Positions 1 through 12,300 are shown, numbered from the stretch's first letter. The stretch is 64,000 bases of DNA from Liolophura sinensis (GCF_032854445.1 NC_088307.1:23695953-23759952), one strand, 5' to 3'. Notes: generated by a model not told the origin, from the letters alone. Made by a program: numbers and translations.

Positions 1-478
1 GTGACGACAGCTAGTGGACTCTCAGATTCCAAAGAATTTTACACTGCCTTTTTATTAACACATTTCTTACCGTTTACCTATTTTGTTTAACTTAATCCCA
101 GTATCTGCTGAACTCAAACTCTTACTGCTATTGACGTCCTGAATGCGATCACCTTCATACGGTGGCCCATGCACGCGGTATATGTATGACATGTTCCTTT
201 TTTCTCAACTTTTGTAATTTTTTCTTAGGTTTCCACCTGGGTGAAAAGGTTTTCACCCTGGGGAAAATCTTTTCACCCAGGTTCACACGGTTTCCAACTG
301 GGTGAAAACTAAGTCGAAACTTAAGAAAATGTTTCAAAGGTAAGAAAAATGGAAAATGTCGTAGGCCTATATAGGCCACCGTACCTTCACTTCCATCCCT
401 GTCACTGACACCGACACTCAGTGACATTCAGTGACAGTGTCAAAAAAAAAAGAAAAACAATTGAGATAATTTCGGTAC
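1..478 (-). other. Partial first intron of the S28 peptidase gene
   Basis: Intronic sequence downstream of the donor at 478-477, running off the left edge. It contains a hairpin-rich patch around 225-312 and a 14-nt palindrome at 364-377. I see no further exon. Confidence 0.6.
225..312. repeat. Inverted-repeat cluster (hairpin-forming)
   Basis: CCTGGGTGAAAAG at 236-248 is matched exactly by its reverse complement at 269-281, with a 20-nt loop. Further half-sites of the same GGGTGAAAAC type follow to about 310. A separate perfect palindrome, GGCCTATATAGGCC, lies at 364-377. This probably is part of a small foldback element, but no ends or target duplication are visible. Confidence 0.5.
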
Positions 479-653
479 CTTGGATAAGATAACGTTGTTT
501 ATATGTTTGAGATCCATACGTGCCAAAATTGAAGTGATCAATTATCTGATCAAAATACTTTTCAACATATGGCGTCGCAGCTTGCTGACCAACAGCAAAA
601 GCTGAGTAAAGGAACACCGCGAGCAACGTTGATGTTGTGGAGTCCGCCATCAT
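479..653 (-). CDS. Peptidase S28 family protein (DPP7/PRCP-like), first coding exon
   Basis: Only the first coding exon is in the window: 58 codons plus one base, ending CCAAG|GTACCG with the donor at 478-477. The ATG at 653 (or the adjacent one at 650) opens a signal-peptide-like stretch (LLAVFLYSAFAVG, residues 10-22). It is followed by YFDQIIDHFNF (33-43) and the QTYKQRYLI motif (49-57). This N-terminal pattern, (F/Y)xQxxDHFnF followed by a short spacer and QRYL, is typical of the S28 serine peptidases: lysosomal Pro-X carboxypeptidase, dipeptidyl peptidase 2 and PRSS16. These are lysosomal or secreted enzymes that cleave after proline. The catalytic Ser, Asp and His lie in later exons off the left edge, so activity and the exact paralogue cannot be judged. 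An in-frame GTG further upstream was not chosen. The gene is divergent from the ankyrin gene at 1057. Confidence 0.8.
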
Positions 654-1056
654 TAAATTCAGCGCCACATGACTACCGCATGACCACCGATCGTCTTCCC
701 ACTAGATTATCTCCCGTCCTTTGATTTACCTGAGCTGAATTAAGATATAATTTATTCCAGAAACAACATTTATCTTAGTAATAAACACACGTGTATAGAC
801 TAAATAAACACTTGAATTCATAGCAAGTTTTCTCCACAAAGACGTTCAAAACTTTAAACCACTTCCAAATCCGCTCCCAGATGGAACTCTTCAGCCAAAG
901 GAGTTATAAAATGGTGTATCGGCCAATGTAAACAACAACCTGACAACAACCGTGAGATTTTGACAGGTTCTGAGAATATCGGGTGAAAACTTAGAGATAG
1001 CTTAACAAGGCCGTTTTCCCTCACACTCTATTGACAGTAAACATCAAGAAAAAACA
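654..1056. promoter_or_regulatory. Bidirectional promoter region, S28 peptidase / ankyrin gene
   Basis: The 403 bp between the two divergent start codons (653 on minus, 1057 on plus) must hold both 5' UTRs and core promoters unless non-coding exons lie elsewhere. I see no clear TATA box placed for either gene, and transcription starts cannot be located by eye. Confidence 0.55.
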
Positions 1057-1222
1057 ATGGAGTACATATCTCCCCTATACTTGCACAAGGACACAGAAAA
1101 TCTTCTTTTGCCGGCGGCCGAAAGAGGTGACGTCGGGATGATTTTGAAACTGTTGCGAAAAAAGGCTAACGCCAACCTCACAGACGAAAACGGGAGATCG
1201 GCCTTGAGCTTAGCTGCAGCAG
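1057..1222 (+). CDS. Ankyrin gene exon 1
   Basis: Encodes residues 1-55 plus one base. It ends GCAGCAG|GTAGCT. The donor keeps phase 1, and the coding sense (AALSLAAA-) continues exactly in exon 2. Confidence 0.82.
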
Positions 1223-2830
1223 GTAGCTTTAATCCTCGTAATAACACGAAACAGACACAGCCAAAACGCAAACGTACATATACGTGTATGTGGCAAATTA
1301 ATTTAACTGATCTGCGCGTAAGCCGCCAAAATACTCAAAAAGTATTTGTCAAACATAATCATGTAGCATGGCCTCATGTGTTTTCGTGGTATTAATACTT
1401 TAAGCACAAGAGAAGAAGAAGCGACGCCTTTAATAGTAAAAATTGCTGGACATACTACAATCTACAGCATAAGTGGACTGCTTACCGAATTAAAGTTTAT
1501 TTTGATCCACACGATCCAATTGATCTCATGTTCAAAATTTGGCTTTTTTTTTTTTTTTTTTTGCAATGATACGAAAGTGTGAGTACCACAGAAACGTGCG
1601 TCGGAACGATGCTGTATTTGTGATGCTGCATTTGACGGTTCAGTGTACAGCACTTTAAATACTACATGGCTTAGATACTGTGCATCCATGACATTAACAC
1701 TGAGTTACCCTCCAGGCAAACCTACATGTATGCCCATTACTACACAAGGCCTACCCATATTCACTAGCTTTCATTCCATAGTCCTCTGTCCATACAGTAA
1801 CATGTCTGCTAATTCCTCAGTGTTTGCTTTCATATCAGCTGGCCAGACTGAGGCTGTCCGATTGTTGCTGGAGGCTGGAGCACAGGTCAATGCCAAGGCT
1901 TTCTCTTATGTGACACCATTACATCTGGCTACGCGAGGTGAATGTTTAAGTTGAAATCCATTTGTTTTTTTTTTAGTTTTCATATTCAGTTAAGAGAAAT
2001 GAACGGTATATACCTTCAGAGCCTAGTAGGAATTTTATATCAAAAATGCACAGATAAATGTGTTAGTCTAATACTCATTTGCCCTAATGCCTCAACTTTA
2101 ATTACATATGAAAGAGCAACTTTCTGTTCAATAATGCTCAAGGTAAAGCTAAGAGTTTTCACTGTTCTGGACCCCAAGAAAAAACATTTCATTTCTTGAG
2201 TTCTCCTTTAAGGCCACACAAATTAAAAATTTTGTTTATTTATTTGATTGGTGTTGTAAGCCGTTCTCAGGAATATTCCACTTATAAAACAGTCGCCAGC
2301 ATTATGGTTGGAGTAAACCTGCTGAGTCTGGGGGGGAAACCAACAGCCATCTGTAGGTTGCGAATAGACCTTCCCATGTGCACGTACAGCCGAAAAGGAA
2401 GCCAGCATGAGCTGAACTTGAATTATGGCCTAATGTGTACAATAAACCTGTTAAAAATGTTACTGAATTTCTTTTTTCTGTTTGCTTCATGATAATGCCT
2501 TTCTTTTTGTTCACAGGTAATCACATAGAAGTTGTGAAATTATTAATACTGAATGGTGCAGAATTAGGTGCTAGGACTCAGTCAGGGTTAAGTCCCATTG
2601 ACCTTGCCAAAGCAGGTTCTCCTCTGTGGGAGTTACTAAAGGCTGCCCAGGATGGAGACCTTCCAGGGATTGATTATGACACTGAACAGTCTGCTATTCC
2701 CGAACATGCCCTTGGAGGTTTTAAAAAGACTAAGAAAAAATCCTCAGCCAAAAAGGGGAAAAAAGGAAAAGGAAAAAAGAAAAGTGGAAAAGGGAAAAAG
2801 AAAGGAAAAGGGAAGAAGAAAAAGAAGTGA
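1057..2830 (+). CDS. Ankyrin-repeat protein with Lys/Gly-rich C-terminal tail (3 exons, complete)
   Basis: Joined exons 1057-1222, 1839-1937 and 2517-2830 give 579 nt, 192 residues plus TGA, with matching phase at both junctions (G|CT and G|GT). Residues 14-130 form about three and a half ankyrin repeats. Typical signatures are GRSALSLAAAAGQTEAVRLLLEAGAQVN (46-73, shown here only as a guide to the repeat phase), TPLHLA (81-86), NHIEVVKLLILNGAEL (90-105) and SPIDLA (114-119). Residues 155-192 are almost entirely Lys, Gly and Ser, with blocks of KKGKKGKGKKK type; this could be a nucleolar or RNA/DNA-binding tail (inference). Ankyrin repeats are protein-binding scaffolds, so no specific partner can be named. 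The family member is not recognised. The ATG follows an AAAACA context and the first in-frame Met was used. The gene is divergent from the S28 peptidase and convergent with ZNHIT6. Confidence 0.85.
1223..1838 (+). other. Ankyrin gene intron 1
   Basis: 616 bp with a poly(T) run at 1544-1562. I see no additional gene. The short open frames here have no recognisable domain. Confidence 0.6.
1839..1937 (+). CDS. Ankyrin gene exon 2
   Basis: A 99-nt exon. Acceptor CATATCAG|CTGGCC, donor ACGCGAG|GTGAAT. Encodes AGQTEAVRLLLEAGAQ through PLHLATR, one almost exact 33-residue ankyrin period. Confidence 0.82.
2235..2423 (-). mobile_element. tRNA-derived SINE, family 1 (head-truncated), in ankyrin intron 2
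   Basis: Begins with the (TTTA)n-GATTGGTGTT tail (inverted) and ends in the GAGCTGAACTTGAA part. The tRNA-like head is missing. Diverged copy. Confidence 0.8.
2517..2830 (+). CDS. Ankyrin gene exon 3 (terminal)
   Basis: Acceptor TTGTTCACAG|GTAATC after a T-rich tract. Encodes the third repeat, a short linker and the Lys/Gly tail, and ends at the TGA at 2828-2830. Confidence 0.85.
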
Positions 2831-2877
2831 CACAAACTGTGGTGAATACACTGTACAGTACAAATTTATCTATTTTT

Positions 2878-2883
2878 ATTAAA
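2878..2883 (+). terminator. Probable polyadenylation signal (ATTAAA) of the ankyrin gene
   Basis: ATTAAA lies 48 nt after the stop codon, the common variant hexamer. It is the first candidate downstream. Confidence 0.5.
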
Positions 2884-5668
2884 AAAACATCAGATCATTG
2901 TACTTTTCTTGTACAAAACATGTCATAATCATTATGTACATATCATATGAACATTTGAACACTGATACCCTGTCAGGAATCCAGTCAATTACAGTGTTAC
3001 ATGTATTCAGCACAAATTAACATTAAGGACTTTATTCGTGACAGTCTTACATGAAGGACCATACTTGTGTTAAATGGCATGAAATTAATGTAACATGAAA
3101 TCAGCCTTGACAGCAAGACTTGCCAGTTATCATCCATATTTACAGTGTGTTCATGTGTCAGTCCTATCATATTAAAGCCAATTCACATTGAGATGTGGGA
3201 TTTTGAACGGAACGAACTGTATCCCTGATAACGTTTTTCAGCATTTTTCAAGTGACACAATTTGCTTTATTCTGAATCACTAGCTTAAAAGAGTTTTTTG
3301 GTGAAGTTTTGTCAAGTACTTATCAGAAATTTGGCATCAAAAATATCATTTTAATGTCTTAACATTCTTATGATAGAACATTTTTACACACCAACCTTCA
3401 ACTTTTAAGTGAAATACAGTAGTATTGGAAATCTGTGCTGTAATCTCAAAATCATTAGGGTTCATTTTGATTTTATCACCATCCACTAATAGTGATAAAT
3501 GGTGATAAAATATACCACTAGCCTTTGGCAAGTCACTGACAAACTTTCCCACGTCAGATATACAGATATGCACACCACATTTGTGAAAGACAAGTGTTTG
3601 CAGGTATGCTTGGAGTTTAATGTTGTACTTAACAATTTTTCAGTCATATGATGACGAGAGGCATGTCTATATATAGTGGCAGAGCGATTCCATGCTCACC
3701 CAGTCACATTATGCTCACTCTCCGCCAACCAGTCATGTTTCCTTCTCTAAACTCTCAGTGCTGAGCACCAAGCGAGGTAGCAGCAAGTACCATTCTTAAA
3801 CTCTTTGGTATGTTGAGAGACAAGTGGTCTAAAAAAAACGTCAGACTGTCCAAACCATCTACAAATTCCTAGTCAGAGACTGAAATTCAACTTGTACCTC
3901 ATGCATTCTAGTGATTGGAAGAGAACTCTTAAATAAATCTTAACTGTAATTGTAGTCTTTATTATTCATGAATAATGAGAATTGTCACAATTTGACATTT
4001 TGAGGACAGTGCAGGTGTCACGACTGAGTTCCAGGTTAAATGTAGATGACACACAGTTGCTCAGGAACTGAGTATTGTTCTAAACATGCCAGCATGTCAT
4101 TCCTTGTTTGTCCTAGTTCACACTTTCCAACCTTCAACCTTGTCAACCTTCCAGGCACCCTTTTCAGAGGAGTATATGCATACATTTAGGACAATGACAC
4201 TAAAAACGACTTCTTTGTGGGACTCAAGATGCATGCTTCATCAACTGCCAATTATTTCTCTACACTTCATAGTTCTCTGAGAATGTTTCACAATACTGGC
4301 TGCAGAGGTGGTTGAAGAATTAGGGTACGGGTACACTCAAAATTGGCATATCATCTTGGAGAAACAGTAACGTTCCAGTCTTTTTGGTGTCAGAAGTATG
4401 TTTCAAAGTTCCAATTTTCCATGGCATTCTATGCCATTATAATTTACTGAAACAAACTGATATACCCTGTAACTTGCTTTCACTGTCATTTCACTGATGC
4501 TGGTGACTTTTAACTTCTCCGGACTCCTTATTGCTCCTTATTATATTACTCCTTATATGTACTAGTAGATTTTCCGAACTTCATACACTGTATTAAGACA
4601 CATATTCTTCCAACTGCTTCTTCTGTGCAGATTCTCCCAACTTCTGCTCAGGCGCAGATTCTCCTAACTGCTGCTTGTTTGTGGATTCTCCCGACTGGCT
4701 ATGACTATCTGTGTCTGTAAATACAACACAAAAATAAACATCAGTGAAAAACAACGCAGTAACTCCCTTTTTCCGACAACATTGTCAATCTGGATTGCTA
4801 CCGCTATGGACAAAAGCACTGACTTAGTGCATAATTTCATTCCCATGAATTCATCATCTTTGAAACAAATGACAAATTCAGTCTGCCGTATAAATATGGC
4901 TGCGATATCACTGATATCCAGATTCAGAACAGACCACCATAAAATGTGATCTTTTAAAAATAACTTCTTCTGTTGAGAAATTTGGCATAAAAAACAATTA
5001 ATAATAGTGTTTTCTTTCTGAAAAAGCATCAGTAGAAATACCATTAAACACTGTATCTGAAAGTACCTTAACTTGTTTGGGTTTTATTAGATTTTGGGGA
5101 GGGGGTGAGGGCATAATTAATTGCAGTCAAATGTTTGCATTTTAAGGTGAGCTTGAAGTATCACGTTGATTTAGTCCTCAGTGACATCGTAACGAGTTTT
5201 TACACCTTAAGGTTCAGATCTAAATAAAAATCTTGTGACCTCTCACAATTGTGAACAAAAAAAGTGAATGTGGCATTATGGTTAAATTCCTGTTTCAGGG
5301 ATAGAGAACAGTGAATATGACATTAGTGACAACATTCTAACTCTATCAATCTATTCATAACTCCCACCTCTCAATCCAACAATTGCCTGCATTTTATTCT
5401 GTAAAAATTATCTAAATGAATGAATGAATGATTATGGCTTAACGCCACATTGGCAATTTTGCAGCCATGTCGTGGCGAGAACAGGTTTAAAACAGGAGAC
5501 AGTGAATGGTTTTCAATACAATGGAGGACACTTAACATAAAACCAAAATAGACGAACATGTTTAAAACCACTTTATAAAAGAACCAAACCTTTGATAAAA
5601 ATCGAAAACTACAATATAATTATAACTATATATAATAAGTGTATGTATATATGATTTATTTGTATATA
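2884..5668. other. Intergenic region between convergent ankyrin and ZNHIT6 genes
   Basis: No convincing exon. It holds one arm of a dispersed foldback family at 4185-4325 (shared with 16840, 38965, 62430 and 62925), a CAGATTCTCC-type imperfect tandem at 4625-4695, and two fragments (3615-3670 and 5420-5500) of other dispersed repeats containing ACAATTTTTCAGTCAT and GGCTTAACGCCAC. Confidence 0.55.
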
Positions 5669-5674
5669 TTTATT
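5669..5674 (-). terminator. Candidate polyadenylation signal (AATAAA) of ZNHIT6
   Basis: AATAAA on the minus strand about 300 nt downstream of the ZNHIT6 stop codon; a second copy is at 5655-5660. These are the nearest canonical hexamers I found. Without transcript data this is a guess. Confidence 0.35.
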
Positions 5675-5974
5675 AAGAACTATATTTTATGATATAAAAC
5701 AATGACCTTTACATAATTTATACTAGCATCGCCAGCAATGCTGTCGAATATATCGAATATAGTGCTGACTGTGCAGAACTTTTCCCGAACATGAGCAAAG
5801 TGTACACAGTCAAAAACGATATGTTTGATGCCATATTGAACATCACATCCAACATAAAAAAAATCTAAAAAAAAAAATAACGGTATTTTCAGAAACATTT
5901 TTTAGATTTCCTGATTACTGAAGCTTACATCATCTTTATGGTTCCTTTACCTTTAAGCTGTTTTAAACAACAAG

Positions 5975-6359
5975 TCACAAGGCTGAAAATTTGTTTCCCA
6001 CTGACAACATATGATCCCTAAACTGACAAAAATAGGCCATACTTACAGAATTCTTTGTTGAGTCTAACACATCCATATCAGAAAAATAGGTGTGATAATC
6101 GGGAAACTGTTGAAAATTACCATTAAGGGAAAGATATTCTATGATAAGCCCAATAAATAATTCTGCAGGGTCTATTGAGTTACCTCCAGGGAACATATTT
6201 TTTATGATAGCCTTACTCCCTAAGAAATTTTTACCTTGGTGTACAAAGCTGTACTGTGACAGCTGTTCAGGCAATACAACCTCCAACGTTGGGAATTCTA
6301 TGATTGTTTTCCCTTTCAAATTGTTACCAATGGTCTCCTTCATGTCCAGCTTGTGGTAC
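5975..6359 (-). CDS. ZNHIT6: ZNHIT6 exon 7 (terminal)
   Basis: Acceptor TTTGCCTAG|G. Encodes YHKLDMKETIGNNLKGK, then IIEFPTLEVVL and a lineage-specific 98-residue tail ending at TGA (5977-5975). Confidence 0.92.
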
Positions 6360-9300
6360 CTAGGCAAATAAGGATTTGATACAGAAGATTAATCAGAGCA
6401 TATCTGTCTAAACCAGACAAGAAATCTCCAATTTCATGTGTACTTTCACTATTCTTAATAATGTACTTTGTTTCTGAGCTTTCACCCAAACTGGAGCAAA
6501 AGTGGACAATAATTTGTGAAATCTGTCTTTAAATTGAAGATTCACTCATGTTTTTATTAATTTATCATTTCTACACTTATGACAAAATGTATTTTCGCTA
6601 CGCAATATAAATATATACCTTCAAACTTAAAGGAGAAGAAAATTTAAAAATCTTAATAAACCACTGAAAAGAGTTTGCATTTCCTCGCAGGTGCATGCCA
6701 TAAAAAAAGTTGCTCAAGTTCATTAATTGTAAATAATTTCAGCGCCAAAATCCGCTGTGGGTGTCTCCATTTTGCCTAAGAATTAGTCCTGAAGTCTTCT
6801 GTGTTAGGAGGAGAATTTCTATCGGAAAGCGCCGAAATGCAGTTCGTACATTTCCAGTAGAAAATGGACGTGACCTGCCAACTGCCGGTACTTCGCGTTG
6901 CTTCGGTGATTTCCGAAGCAACGATCGGGAAAACCGGAATGACGATCGGGAAAACCGGAATGCTGGACGTAGGTTCCGAGTTTAAACGAACAAGCTGGCA
7001 GTTTGAATGACTCTCATTGGCTGAGAGGCAACACCCCCCCAGCATAAATTACAGGGTGTTAAAGATGGAGGACGCGATGGACTCGGCTATTTATGCCAGC
7101 TTTGCCGTTTTCAGATTTAAAGTGTATGGCGAGGAAAAATCGGAAAAATTGCAAAATTACGCAGGCACTACCAAATAGAAAAAAATGTGCTCTTTTCAGC
7201 CTAAAGCGCCATTTAAAAAATTTTCTTCTCCTTTAATGAAGATTTAGATTCCTAAGAATTTCATTATTAAGAAAAGTAACAGGACAATTTTCCACAGAAT
7301 CTACATTTACACACAATATTTGTTATTTGATTGGTGTTTTACACTGTACTCAAGAATATTTTACTTATATGATGGCCAGAATTATGGTGGGAAGAAATTA
7401 ACCCGCGATCATCCGCTGGTCGGCAACCGTTCCACGTACGATTGGAGAAAAAGCCAGACTGAGCATGAACTTGATTTGAACTCAAAGTGACTGCAGTGTT
7501 GAGAGGCTTCTGGGTCATTGCGCAGTGCTGGCATACTAACCACCTTGACCACAGAGGGCCCTTACACACAATAACACTATATTGTAATTATTTATTTATT
7601 TGATTGGTGTTTTACGCTGTACTCAAGAATATTTCACTTATACGATGGCGGCCAATATTATGGTGGGTGGAAACCGGGCAGAGCCTGGGGGAAACCCACG
7701 ACCATCCGCAGGTTGCTGGCAGACCTTCCCACGTACGGGCGGAGATGAAGCCAGCATGAGCTGGACTTGAACTCACAGTGACCGCAGTGTTGAGAGGCTT
7801 CTGGGTCATTGCACAGTGCTGGCATACTAACCACCTTGACCACAGAGGGCCCTTACACACAATAACACTATATTGTAGTTATAGTTATTTATTTATTTTA
7901 TTGGTGTTTTACGCCGTACTCAAAAATATTTCACTTATACGACAGCAGCCAACTCTTGGACTTGAACTCACAGCGACAGCATTGGTGAGAGGCTTCTGGG
8001 TCACTATGCTGCGCTAGCGAGCTAACCGACTGAGCCACGGAGGCCCCTGTAGTTATAGTTATATTATACACTGCACCTTGGTGTATTGGCACATGCTCCC
8101 TCGACCCTCATACAGATGGCACAATTCTCTGTCCCCACTCTGACAAAATCCCGCAATTTGTGTCGTATCACTGGGTCTGACTCCGTGGGGTGAAGGTAAC
8201 GCTTCAATGCCTCCTCTAATATCGTGTCCTCGCTGACTCTTTACGCAACAGAATGAAAAAAAAAAGCAATCTATTCAAATATCAATTCGAGTTTAATCAT
8301 GATTAATATCACTTTTTTTTTCAGGTGTGAGTTTTTTCTAAAGTTTTATTTGATCGTGTTTTTGGTGTTTACGCGGAATATTTCACTTATACACTGACAG
8401 CCAACATTATGGTGAGAGGAAACCGGGCAGTGCCCAGGGGAAATACAAGTCTAACCAATACGAGCCGTCAGAGCTTCTCTGTTTGGTTCAGAGCTACAGG
8501 AGTGACAAGCACATCGAATTTCTTCCGAAATGGTTTGTATGATTGTAAAAACAGATTGTCAAAGAACCCTGAGTTATTTTTTTTTTCAAGTTGCCATCCA
8601 ATTTGACCCTCAGGAGGACATGAACTTACAGAACAAGACAGAATGATTTTGTACCCCCAAAAGATAGCCGCACCTGCTCTTGCCATTTTTCATCTGAAAG
8701 TTATGAGAGGAATACAGCTAGCTGGATTTAGATTCGGCAACAATGGGAGCCACAGTCAACTAAAACCTCAAGCTTAACAGAACAAACTGACAGACAGCAA
8801 ATCTCTGTACACGAAGGCCGACATCCATATCTATATTGTACACTGCTGTATAGACAGCAAATCTCTCTACACTAACGCCGATGTCCACATTTATATTGTA
8901 CATGACTGTACAGACAGCAAATCTTTGTACACTAATGCCGATGTCCACATTTATATTGTACACCACTATATAGACAGCAGATCTCTCTACACTAACACCG
9001 ATGTCCACATTTATATTGTAGACCACTATATAGACAGCAGATCTCTCTACACTAACGCCAATGTCCACATTTATATTGTACACGACTGTACAGACAGCAG
9101 ATCTCTCTACACTAACGCCGATGTCCACATTTATATTGTACACCACTATATAGACAGCAAATCTCTCTACACTAACGCCGATGTCCACATTTATATTGTA
9201 CACCACTATATAGACAGCAGATCTCTCTACACTAACGCCGATGTCCACATTTATATTGTACACGACTGTACAGACAGCAGATCTCTTTACACTAACGCCG

Positions 9301-12300
9301 ATGTCCACATTTATATTGTACACCACTATATAGACAGCAAATCTCTGTACACTAATGCCGATGTCCACATTTATATTGTACATCACTATATAGACAGCAG
9401 ATCTCTCTACACTAACGCCGATGTCCACATTTATATTGTAGACCACTATATAGACAGCAGATCTCTCTACACTAACGCCAATGTCCACATTTATATTGTA
9501 CACGACTGTACAGACAGCAGATCTCTCTACACTAATGCCGATGTCCACATTTATATTGTACACCACTATATAGACAGCAAATCTCTCTACACTAATGCCG
9601 ATGTCCACATTTATATTGTACATCACTATATAGACAGCAGATCTCTCTACACTAACGCCGATGTCCACATTTATATTGTACACCACTATATAGACAGCAA
9701 ATCTCTCTACACTAACGCCGATGTCCACATTTATATTGTACACCACTACATAGACAGCAAATCTCTCTACACTAATGCCGATGTCCACATTTATATTGTA
9801 CACCACTATATAGACAGCAGATCTCTGTACACTAACGCCGATGTCCACATTTATATTGTACACCACTATATAGACAGCAGATCTCTGTACACTAACGCCA
9901 ATGTCCACATTTATATTGTACACCACTATATAGACAGCAAATCTCTCTACACTAACGCCGATGTCCACATTTATATTGTACACAGCTATATAGACAGCAA
10001 ATCTCTGTGCACTAACGCTGTTGTCCACATTTATATTGTACACCACTATATAGACAGCAAATCTCTCTACACTAACGCTGATGTCCACATTTATATTGTA
10101 CACAGCTATATAGGTATACAAGCAGGCTATTCACAGTGAGAACAATAACATTCAGTAGTCTTCACATAAAGGTGTGAATTTTTAATACCTCGGGGGAATA
10201 GAATGATATTTATTGTGAAGCGGACAGAAAGAAAGAATAGTAAGTAAATATAACATTCCGAGATATACACTTGAAATCTACAATGTAAGCAATAGTTTAC
10301 CAATCTGCATTGCCAGTGCGATTGGACATGCCTTGACAAAATCAGATTCAATGTCTGAAAACTCAGGATCTGAAATCTGGCAATAAATGCCAGTGCCATA
10401 AATCGGAACTTCAAAGTTGTCCACTATGGGTTCAAATTGATTCCATTAGAGTCCATTTAAAAAACTACACCGTTTTCATAGAAATTCCCAGGTTATTTAG
10501 GCCACCTAGACTTAGGTTGGCCATCTGTGACGTCACCTGCTGAGCGGCATCGGGGAGCTGGCTGGAGACCAGCTACATGTAACACAGTAAATCTATTGTT
10601 TTGATGGATTTAAAGTCATGATTACGTTCCTCAAAAGAAGACCTCCGACAAATATTCTGCTTTAACAGATTATTATCTCTATAATTATTTATTCATTTAT
10701 TTGATTGGTGTTTCATGTCATACTCAAGGCTTCTGGGTCATTGCGCAGTGCTGGCATACTAACCACCTTGACCACAGAGGGCCCTTACACACAATAACAC
10801 TATACTTGTAGTTATTTATTTATTTATTTCATTGGTGTTTTACGCCATACTCAAGACTACTTCACTTATACGACAGCGGCCAGCAGTATGGTGGGTGGAA
10901 ACCGGGCAGAGCCCAGGGGAAAACCACGATCATCCGCAGGTTGCTGGAAGACCTTGCCACATACCGCCAGAGTCTCTATAATTAGGACCACAAGTTAAAT
11001 CTGGACACTAATCCTTTAATATTGTGTGTGATAAATGCTGAAGATACAGGTTTACAGTATCAAGTTTCACTGACACATGTAAATGTTTATATCAGCTCAT
11101 TTCATTGGAGGATGCATTTAGTGGGGAGTGGTTATCATCAGCTCAGCTTGATTGACGCGTCTATAATGTCATGAAGATGTAAGATCAGTTGTCACTCACC
11201 TGTTGTCTGTGTACTTGGCCCCTGCCCCTGGAAACACCCATTCTATGTGCCACATGAATTTCTCCTCCCTATGGTCAAACGGAAACAAATTCTGACAACT
11301 GTGACAGGCTCTACAGCATATGAATACAACGCAACATATTTGAAATATTCGTAAAAAAATGAAACACCCACCTTATCCTATCCCAAATCAACAATGTCCA
11401 GACAAACCCATCAAAACTTCTTCAGCAGAAGAAATACAGAATCGACACTTCATGGCTGGAGCGAACGTTACCTGATGCCATAACTTTGGAACACAAAAGC
11501 TTCATATTTGCTCAAATCAGGTAATTAACAAGATTCTAAATCAAGAACTTCACTCTTTCTTACACCTCTTTTTTATCTACAAAGAAACACCCTATTGCAC
11601 TATTCTTAGCATTCCCCAAATTACATCCGGATTTGGGGGAAATGTATTTTGGGGATTGAATGTCACAATTTTACTGCATAAATAGTGACATGAAGTAACA
11701 CGAAGTCTCCTTCATGAAGGGAAGTAATCCAATGAGTTTTGGCAACTTCAAAGTTTTTCCCCCTGTTCCACCAAAGGTACATGCAACTTGTTTGCTAATA
11801 ATGGAACACATCCATTGCCATCAATATACCCAGAGCTGAATCTGACTATCGGGTAGTGATATTAATTTCAACATGAATTACTTGAGATCCTAATTTTTTT
11901 TTCAACTTTTGGAATAAAATGTACTAGATCTAAACAAAACAGTAATCCCTGTTGATCGCTCTTTCTTGCTTTCCCAGCCAAACACGGCCCACCCCCAAAA
12001 TGTAATTCTGTCAGTTACGACCATCAACAGATCCATGTACAGAAAATAGATCATAATTTACACCATCAATAACATACCTTTACACAATCAGTAACATACC
12101 TTTACACAATCAGTAACATACCTTTACACAATCAGTAACATACCTTTACACAATCAGTAATCAGTAACATACCTTTACACAATCAGTAACATACCTTTAC
12201 ACAATCAGTAATCAGTAACATACCTTTACACAATCAGTAACATACCTTTACACAATCAGTAATCAGTAACATACCTTTACACAATCAGTAACATACCTTT

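Larger units (their letters stand above)
6360..8076 (-). other. ZNHIT6: ZNHIT6 intron 6
   Basis: Contains a TTAA-flanked TIR element (6631-7232) and three inverted SINEs in a row (7322-8047). The last SINE ends about 30 nt from the donor of exon 6. Confidence 0.7.
8239..11199 (-). other. ZNHIT6: ZNHIT6 intron 5
   Basis: Holds a SINE fragment, the 60-bp minisatellite (8790-10123) and two SINE copies near 10.7-10.97 kb. No other exon seen. Confidence 0.7.

Noticed and set aside
4664-5044. 126-codon minus-strand frame
   Set aside because: AT-rich, hydrophobic-biased composition, no family resemblance and no plausible splice context.
8760-10139. Open frames of 453 (minus) and 404 (plus) codons
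   Set aside because: Both are produced by a 60-bp tandem array without stops in those frames; perfect 20-residue periodicity, no domain, intronic.
11200-11291. Longer version of ZNHIT6 exon 5 starting after TTGTCAG
   Set aside because: It would break the phase with exon 4 and insert residues not seen in the family; the acceptor at 11270-11269 restores both.
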